The position numbers and the translations under genes are program-made. The notes beneath the pieces were generated by a model. It had not been told where the DNA came from, ran no database searches, and saw only the letters and a list, made by a program, of their open reading frames with translations. Below are positions 16,070-23,826 of a stretch of DNA of 23,826 nucleotides, in pieces. The stretch's first letter is position 1. Each line of letters starts with the position of its first letter. The stretch is taken from contig WELB01000111.1 in assembly GCA_009602725.1 (NCBI GenBank), positions 356,878 through 380,703 on the forward strand, in the 5' to 3' direction. Source of the DNA: Spirogloea muscicola. Lineage: Eukaryota > Streptophyta > Zygnematophyceae > Spirogloeales > Spirogloeaceae.

Positions 16070-18731
16070 ATGTCGGACGAGGGCGAGGAGGAGAAGAAGG
16101 AGCTCGACCTCACCAGCTCCGACGTCGTCACCAAGTACAAGCTCGCTGCCGAGATCGCCAACAGTGAGCCCCCCGCGTCTCCCCCGCCTGCGCCCTCCGG
16201 CCCCGCGTCTCCTCCTCCTCACGCCTTCCTTCCCCCCTTGCCCGGACGCCCAGGCCTCCCCCGACGCGGCGGCCGCCTGCCCCTCCACCTCCCCATGCCA
16301 CTAGCAGGGCCCCTCTCAGCGCGGCCCGCACTGCACGGCTTGCAGAGGCTCTCGCCGCGATTCTCCAAGAGCTCAAGCCGGGGGCCAAGATCGTCGACGC
16401 CTGCGAAACGGGCGACAAGTCCATCACCGAGTAAGCGCCCGACCGAGCCCCTGCGGGGCCCGCGCTGCCCACCTGCATGACCGAGCTGAAACGCCCGACG
16501 CATGCCAGCTGACCTAGGGGTCGCGGGTGCCAGCACTTGCTCTGTGCTGTTCACTGCTTGCAGTCCAAGTCCAGAGCTGTCCGTTTGACACCGTCAGCTG
16601 CGCTGGCCTGGCAGGCAATGCGCCAACGTGTACAAGAACGCCAAGAAGAAGATTGAGAAGGGGATCGCGTTCCCGACCTGCATTTCGGTCAACAACACAG
16701 TCTGCCACTTCTCCCCTTTGGCGACTGACGAGTCCCTGCTCTCACCCAATGACATGGTCAAGATGTGAGTGGACTTTTGATCCCAGGCCTCCGCCTGCAT
16801 GATACTCTCTTCCCTCGCACCAATCTGGTCCAGGGGCCGGCCATGCGGAGTTGGAGTGTCGGTCTGGGCAGCTGCTCGTCCTCTGACAGGAGGATTCCGG
16901 CTCGTTGCAGTGACCTGGGCTGTCACATAGACGGCTTCATCGCCGTCCTGGCCCACACAGTGGTCCTTCAGGAGGAGGCAGCACCGGTGACAGGTCGTGC
17001 AGCTGATGTGCTTGCGGCTGCAAACACCGGACTTGACGTCGCCATGCGGTTGATAAGACCAGGCAGGAAGGTCGGGCTTTCTGGTCACTGTTGTGAAACC
17101 TCCAGCTCGCAGCAACTGGGTCTCTGTACTCCCAATTATAGATTCAAGCATTGAAGAATATCTGAGCAGGTGGAATGATCCTCCTTGTGCTAAGCTTCAG
17201 ACTACATAAGATACTCTGTACGAGAAGGTTGAGAGGCACTCATCTGTTGAGCACTCTACCCGTAAACCATCGAACAGAAATTCGTGTGCATGGCTTGCAG
17301 AACAAAGAGGTGACGGAAGCCCTTCAGAAGGTTGCGGCAGCATACGGCTGCAAACTCGTGGAGGGGGTGCTGAGCCACCAAATGAAGCAATTCGTGATTG
17401 ACGGCAACAAGGTGGTCCTGAGCATCACCAATAACGAGACAAGGGTTGATGAATTTGAGTTCGAGGACAATGAAGTGTACGCAATCGATGTTGTGATGAC
17501 TACTGGTGAAGGCAAGGTGAGCAAGTTTCCTGGCAGCTTTCACGGAAATTGACCAAGTACTGACTTTGTTTCTGTCCTGCCTGAGGGCTTGCGCCGTGAC
17601 CTGGACAACTTGAAAACAGAGGCATCTGTGGTTTGCTGGACCGATCATCCATTTTCTTTCGATGTCTGCGCTGTATGTGCAACCATTCAAGCATCCACTT
17701 CCTTTTCTTCTAAGCAGCCTAGAGTGCTTGATGAAAGGCAAACTACAGTGTACAAACGAGCAGTGGACAAGGAATACAACCTGAAGATGAAAGCCTCTCG
17801 GTTTATCTTCAGCGAGATCAACCAGAAGTTTTCTATCATGCCATTCACAGCTAGGTGAGGTGCTTGGCACTCGCCCAACGACGTCGAGGAATCTGAGCAC
17901 TAAGCTGAGGGAAAGCACCTTGCCAGGTGACGGCATTGGATTGGAGCACTGATCAAGTAGAGTGCCTGTCGTGCAGGGCTTTAGAGGAGAAAAGGGCACG
18001 CTTGGGGCTTGTGGAATGTGTCAATCATGAACTTCTACAACCTTATCCTGTTCTACACGAGAAACCCGGTAAACATTCGCTGGTTGATAGAATGTGTCTG
18101 ACTGACTTCCAAGCACCCAGAAAGTCTGCATCCCATCCCCATGCTCCAGCAAGAACTTCAGCGGTCGCGCTTGGCAAGCCTGAAATGGGTCGTGTGATTA
18201 GGGGAAGGCTCGTCACCTGAGGCACGTTTGCAGGTCAAATTGCACAACTTACTCAGCCCTCTGTGGGCATGACCATGAAGAACGTTTGGTGAGGAAGCTG
18301 AGTAGCCACTACTGTGCATGATCAGGTGACCTGGTGGCACATGTGAAGGCGACAGTCTTGCTCATGTCGAATGGGTCAGACAGGGTGACAGGTCATCCAG
18401 CACAGGCTCTGGAGCTCGCAAAGCCCATGGAAGACCCCGACGTCAAGGCATATCTAGCTCTGGGGACGAAGAAAAAGAAGGGGGGCGGCAAGAAAAAGAA
18501 GAGTGAGTATCTTCAACCCAGGATGGAACTCCTCAACCCACCCAGGGGGAAAGCCTTCCCTTGCAACACAGTTAGGTAGTTGCAAGCTACTGTCTTATCA
18601 AGTTGCACTACGATGCAGGTGGCAAGAAAGACGAGCAAGGTGAAGATGGCGCCCCAGAGGACATTGGCGCCCCAGAGGACACAATGGCAATAGACGAGGA
18701 GAAAGCTGAAGATGCCATGGAAACGAGCTGA
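16070..18731 (+). CDS. PA2G4: proliferation-associated protein 2G4 / ErbB3-binding protein 1 homologue (EBP1)
   Basis: Nine exons keep phase: 16070-16163, 16346-16430, 16615-16764, 16911-17070, 17301-17516, 17718-17854, 17977-18068, 18326-18502 and 18619-18731, giving 407 aa. It has the methionine-aminopeptidase ('pita bread') fold but is known as a non-peptidase RNA- and ribosome-binding growth regulator. Recognisable blocks: [55 protein letters not shown] then [83 protein letters not shown]. The C-terminus has the Lys-rich nucleolar/RNA-binding stretch [11 protein letters not shown] followed by an acidic tail. Exon 9 carries an in-frame 18-base duplication giving [12 protein letters not shown]. 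It resembles the plant EBP1 proteins more than the animal ones. Confidence 0.95.
18660..18690 (+). repeat. 18-base in-frame tandem duplication in the PA2G4 tail
   Basis: GGCGCCCCAGAGGACATT is followed by GGCGCCCCAGAGGACACA, encoding GAPEDI then GAPEDT in the acidic C-terminal tail. Its near identity at DNA level points to a recent slippage event. Confidence 0.7.
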
Positions 18732-20293
18732 GACTGCTGCTTTAGTAGTTGACCGTGTCAGCGTAGTTCTTCACTAGAACGTGATGAATCACTACAGATC
18801 GCCAGTTTTGCAGTGCTAATGGGGCGGCCTCTACGATCCCACAAAAGCGCCCCAGGATTATAGTCCGGCTACCCACACCGCCATGGCTGTGGTGCACCAC
18901 GCAGAAACTCTGGAGCTGATATGCCCAAACAGGCAATGTCTAGGCCATGCAAAAATGGTCAGCTGCAGCATCTGTGGATCACGATCCAGCGAGCAGCCTA
19001 TTGCTCTGTCTCCGTCACAAGTGCTTATCTGCGAGCGAGCGAGCACTCTTCTATCTGGGAAGCACTCTTCAATCTGCACGTGCACCGGATCAGCTGCAGG
19101 TGCTTCATGACGAGGCGGATGTCCAGTGCTCTGCTCCAGCTTCAGAGACAACTGCAAGTTAGCTGGCTCGCAATCCAAAATTGCTCATCAAAATTTCCAC
19201 TGACCATGTGCCCACGCGGACACATCTCAAGTGGAGAGTGGCAGGCTGTACATGAAGGTGGTGCCCGAGCCTGCCCTCTGCTGACAGAAGGCGACCAGTG
19301 TGGAGCCTAATCTAGGTGTGCAAGTTGTCAGCAAGGGCTACTGAGCTTCCTTGTTGTACCTCGCATGTCCAAGTGCGGCAATTAGGGGCTGTACGAGCTA
19401 CATGGACAGGAAGTGCTGCGGATAGGAGGTGCTGGCGGCACGGACAACCCAGCCGGACATGTCAGCTGCCGCCTTGTGCTTGTCATTGGGTGGCAGCACA
19501 TTCAGCGAACCCGGAAGTCTGGAGGACATGCCTAGTGCTGGCGGCTGCGACTGCTATGCGCCGGCGAAGGAGGCGCGGCACAGACCCCGGGGCGAGGCCG
19601 AGGTGATCCGCCGCAGCGGACACGGTCTGGTGGGAGATGTGACCGGAAGGGCCGACCGCCGGCGATGGCTCAGCGCCAGCCCTGGCGAGCCAGGGCTCAC
19701 GGGTCGCCAGGCGGCAGGGGCGGCGAAGGCGCGGGGGGTACGCCCGCGCGGCCTTGGCGGGCCAAGCGCGCGGCCCGGCGCCCACGTCCACGGTGTCCAG
19801 CGGCGTGCCGACGGCGATGAGCCGCGCCGCCAGCAGCAGCTCCTCCTGAGACAGCAGGCGGGCNCAAGGCGAGGCCAATGAGAGACCGACCGGTCTAGTG
19901 TGAATTGGCCCTTGCCATCAACTTGGGAGGGGGGCCAGGGCCAACGCAGGGCTTCGCTCGGTGTAGCCCCCCTGTTTGCCCTCGCGTCGCCCCGCCCTGC
20001 GCGCGCGGACATTGGCCCCGCTTGGCTTTCCCGAGGCCTGGGCGCGCGCTGTACGCATGGAAACGCAAGGGTGTGGCCAATCCAGGCCAATGGGCTGTTG
20101 CGCGATTGCGAAAGGTGGGGGGGGCTACATACAGTACATGAAACGAAGCTCCAGGAGTCCATGCGCACCACCCCACGCTCCGCTCGGCACATTGCTTCCT
20201 TGGCCACCTTGGCGCAGGGCCTTCGGCCCACGCAGCCCCCGGCGCCCGCTCGCCGCCCCGCCGCCCTGCGCCCGCGCCCGGGCGGCGCCGGAG
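18732..20293. other. 1.5 kb without a confident gene; possible unidentified minus-strand exons
   Basis: The left part should hold the PA2G4 3' end. Two stretches on the minus strand look mildly protein-like but I recognise neither. One, at about 19880-19720, includes LSQEELLLAARLIAVGTPLD and is followed by a possible GTGAGC donor. The other, ending near 18748, includes RTIILGRFCGIVEAAPLALQ and ends KNYADTVNY-stop. I could not join them into one phase-consistent model with an ATG. Base 19863 is an N, so a sequencing error may hide a frame. The right part is the promoter of the dsRBD gene. Confidence 0.25.
20076..20092 (+). promoter_or_regulatory. paired CCAAT boxes upstream of the dsRBD gene
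   Basis: GGCCAAT occurs twice, with CCAAT at 20077-20081 and 20087-20091, ten bases (about one helical turn) apart and roughly 200 bases before the ATG at 20294. This suits binding by NF-Y-type factors. The motif is short, so function is inferred. Confidence 0.45.
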
Positions 20294-21999
20294 ATGTTCA
20301 AGAGCCGCCTGCAGGAGCTGCTGCAGAAGCGCGGCGAGGCGCTGCCCGTCTACACCTCCGGCAACATCGACGACCCCGGCGGCGCCCACTCCGCGCACTT
20401 CACGTGAGCCCGCCGCTGCCGCGCACCACCTGCCGCGGGCGCCGCTTCGCCGAGCCGAAGCGCCGAGCGTCCGCCGGCCCGCTCCGCTGGTCCGCCTGAC
20501 GGCCACGCGGGCCCTTTCCCCGCACGCAGCGCGGAGGTGGCGGCCTGCGGCCAGACCTTCAAGTGCCCGGCCCCGCAGACGACCATCAGGGCGGCGCAGA
20601 ATGAGGCCGCCAAGGCAGCTCTGCTCAGCCTCGACCCCAGTGCCAAACCCAGTGCCAGTGTACGTCCCTGCCTCCACGCTGGCAATCGAGCCACTGTCCG
20701 GAGCTCAGACGGCACGTCGGCCATGAGACGAGGCACAGTGCTTGCAGCCCCACTGGCATCGTGAAGCGCAACACCCAAATGATGGTGGGATGCGAGAATC
20801 TGAATGAGGCTCTTCGTCAAAGGCACCATGATACAAGGCCATATTTCGCGCGCGTGTGCAGGGCGACCTTGGGCTGCGGAAGAACGTGTTACAGAACATG
20901 GCACAAAGCTGGGGCCTCGACCTGCCGGTGTACTCAATCGCAAGGGATGGGCCCGATCACATGCCAAGCTTCATCTGCACAGTGGAGGTAGCGGGCAAGC
21001 AGTTCAAGGGGGCAGCTGCGACAAACAAGAAGCAGGCTTCAGTGAACGCGGCAAATGCGGCCTTGCAAGAGATGCAAGACCGCTATCCTTTCTGTAAGCA
21101 GCACATTCATCGGCTGGGTAAATGTACGTTGGCAGGCAGGTTGAAGACCAGTTGCTGCATGATGTCCTTGTCTATCCTGCCATGTGTGCTTGTTCGAAGT
21201 GAGGGCGTTGTGATCAGCCACTACTCATGCTTGCCATAGCTGCAGCAGGTGCCACGAGAGCCTCAGGTCAAGCAACCTACTTGTTCAGTCGCTGGATGTT
21301 TGCTTGAGCAGCTTATCAGACTAGCTTGTTAATCTACTCATGAACGCTTGGCTCGTTGTGCTTAACTCAAACTGTGCAGCAACCTCTAGAAAAGCTGCTC
21401 AGGCTGGTGCAAGCAGCAATGGCACCGTAGACAAGGTGACTGCACAGGAGGAGCAAGGGGTGGGGCCCTCAGAGGTGCCGAGCCAAGCTCGTGTGGAGGA
21501 GGCGGCTTGCAGACAAGAGACTGTCACCCCACCTCCTCAAGGGCTCGACAAGCATGACAAAGTTGGACAAAGCCCCGAGGTCACCAGAGAAGAGGAGTTC
21601 TTGAGTCTGTGTGTGGCAGAAGGGGGGCAGGATGCTGCCACCATGCAAATAGCTGTTGAGAATCTGGTAGGGTCAGCAGCAGCGGCACAGGCAGGTGATG
21701 ACCTACCTGCACCAGGCTCAGAGGTGGCAGAAACTTGGCCGGAGGATAACACACTGGATGTGGCAGCAGCCCCTGTGGCTGATAAGACACCTGAAATTGA
21801 CATCAACGCTCCTGATGAGGTGGTACCTTCAACCACGTCCAACTCGGGCTTGGAGCAACGTGAGGGTGACAGCACGTCACAAGCTCCACCAGAGAAGAAG
21901 CGAAGGGTGTGTCAGGAGGGGGACCAGTCTGCAGGAGATCAGCAAGCGCTGCACCCTTTTAGACCAGGGCTTCCCGAATGCCATCCTGTGGAAGGCTGA
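20294..21999 (+). CDS. double-stranded RNA-binding protein with two dsRBDs (DRB-like)
   Basis: Exons 20294-20403, 20530-20659, 20862-21093 and 21380-21999 keep phase and give 363 aa. dsRBD1 spans about residues 2-72: FKSRLQELLQKRG, YTSG, FTAEVAACGQTF, then a helix ending AAQNEAAKAALLSL. dsRBD2 spans about 86-155: LRKNVLQNMAQSWGLDLPVY, HMPSFICTVEVAGKQFKG, TNKKQASVNAANAALQEM. dsRBD2 keeps the basic KKxA start of the RNA-contacting helix; dsRBD1 does not. The 200-residue tail is acidic, low in complexity and ends with PEKKRRV, a possible nuclear signal. Two tandem dsRBDs without a catalytic domain match plant DRB/HYL1-like Dicer partners, so a small-RNA or dsRNA-sensing role is likely but unproven. 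The ATG is placed directly before dsRBD1, as in plant DRB proteins. Confidence 0.85.
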
Positions 22000-23282
22000 C
22001 ACGTTGAAGGAGCAGTCCCCACAGGAGCATGTGGAGCTACTGTGCACTTGCTGCTCTTATTTACAGGAATGCAATCGACTACATCCAAGTGACTGCAGTT
22101 TTGCCAAGCCAACGCATGTATGACCAAGGACTTGCAACAGCGATGTGATGTGATGCTCCTACACCTACTGTAGCTAGTCCAGCATCGAAGCTGCTGCATG
22201 TGAGATTCTATTGGTTCTCAAAATATGGGACACACAAGGCTGGCGCTCGCTTAGCCAATGTGTAGAACGCTGTGTCCAGCCATCCTGGTGCTGTGAGCAA
22301 TACATACCTGTATACCATTGTACATTGTCAGCTGACATAGCATTAGATGCTCTCAAGGGGCAGGAAGCACTTCGCAGCCTCGCTAGCGCGAGGCAACACA
22401 TCTTTCACTAAGTGCAATCTGGCAGTAGGCATTCCTGCACCTAAGCCCCCTGTTCTATTGGGTCAAAAAGAGAGTAAGACATTCAATAACAGTATATTTG
22501 TCTCCCAGCCTTCAATAAATGCGGGGCCTGGCTGCCACACTACATCCCCTAATAAGCTACACACAGCAGAAGTCCAAGTCTAATGTATGCTAGAAGGCTC
22601 CCTTTGTTATCCAAGATATTGCTACAGTGACCACATTATGACATTGTCATAAATTGCTTGCTAAGGTCATTTCTCCAACTCAAGCGCAGGGGCTCATGAC
22701 TACTTTGTGACCAGCAGACGCACAACATGACAAGGAGCATAAGAGGAGCTCCTAACAACTGCAGGCATGTGGCCAATGTGTGCATCCTACTTAAGCAACA
22801 ATGCCGGACTGCGGTCGTTGGGACAAGATAGTGGCAGTAGATACTCTTGTGCATAATCGATACCATGATAAGATGCTTTAGTTGCCCAACCTCACGCAGC
22901 AGGAAATGCTCCGTGACAGGGGTCATGGAGGAAATTGGAGAGTCGGAAGATGCGGCAAGAGTATGTTTAGCTTCTTTCATATCACGCGCATATTGCGTGC
23001 ATGCATGTGTGTGGGAGGGTGACCGCCGCAATCTGGCGAAAGCACCCTTAGCGGATGTACGCTGGACACGCAAGCTGCCTAACGGGAGGCGCCAAAGCTC
23101 GGTAGTATGTAATTGGCTTGAGCACATTGGGGCCGTGCAACTAGCGGCACCCTTGGGCTGCTATCTGTGGGAGGCGGTGCCACATAGGCGGCAGACAAAC
23201 CAGGGAGGAACAAGAGCATCAACGGCACCACAAAGGCAAGAGACAATGCATTGGCGAGGATGTTGCCCTCTGCTCCTCCCCA
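22000..23282. other. 1.3 kb without a recognised gene
   Basis: This lower-GC stretch between two genes on opposite strands should contain the 3' ends of both, the dsRBD gene (+) and uS17 (-). AT-rich sequence lies near 22470-22520 and 22620-22670. The longest open frames here, about 160-180 codons, have no family motif, and I judge them to be chance. Confidence 0.5.

Positions 23283-23826
<544 letters not shown>

Noticed and set aside
18883-19110. A short frame with CPNRQC and CSIC, suggesting a small zinc-ribbon protein.
   Set aside because: Spacing does not match a known ribbon, the Cys are few, and there is no further domain or splice support.

Overview
The window looks like nuclear DNA from a unicellular green alga, probably a trebouxiophyte or similar chlorophyte; the lineage is an inference. 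It is GC-rich, and its genes have several short introns (about 60-380 bases, mostly GT-AG with GTGAG/GTAAG donors and GCAG acceptors). Most first exons are strongly GC-rich. The proteins are plant-like: a plastid uS17, a two-dsRBD protein, SKP1, EBP1/PA2G4, THO5, and an archaeal-type phosphoglycerate mutase. I see no bacterial operon, CRISPR array, rRNA or tRNA gene. Both window ends look like contig ends: the left edge lies inside a retroelement copy found again at 3751-3932, and the right edge is 123 consecutive T.

Layout. Positions 1-3932 are a head-to-tail pile of 5'-truncated copies of one non-LTR retrotransposon family. It carries a reverse transcriptase, a Cys/His finger and a restriction-like endonuclease-type C-terminal domain, and its 3' tail holds a conserved hairpin. 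ZNHIT2 (3993-5978, +) begins only 60 bases after the last copy. Decayed copies, one partly inverted, return at about 6801-7895. Then follow THOC5 (8092-10332, +), a plastid-type GNAT acetyltransferase (10423-11935, -), archaeal-type phosphoglycerate mutase (11934-14389, +), SKP1 (14995-15717, -), PA2G4/EBP1 (16070-18731, +), an unexplained 1.5 kb, a double-dsRBD protein (20294-21999, +), 1.3 kb without a recognised gene, and the 5'-truncated gene for plastid ribosomal protein uS17 (23283-23703, -).

Gene models were built by hand. I translated exons, looked for known family motifs, and required splice sites to keep phase. All models close in frame. The least certain parts are ZNHIT2 exons 3-4 and GNAT exon 1.

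How the genes relate. GNAT/phosphoglycerate mutase and SKP1/PA2G4 are head-to-head pairs with shared upstream DNA; in the first pair the two proposed start codons overlap in a CCATGG. THOC5/GNAT and phosphoglycerate mutase/SKP1 are convergent pairs. Several products work in RNA or protein biogenesis (U5 snRNP assembly, mRNA export, dsRNA binding, ribosome biogenesis, plastid translation), but they are separate housekeeping genes and I do not propose a pathway cluster. The most unusual content is the nested retroelement array with its conserved tail hairpin, and the two GC-AG introns of the mutase, one of which is stopless and a multiple of three.
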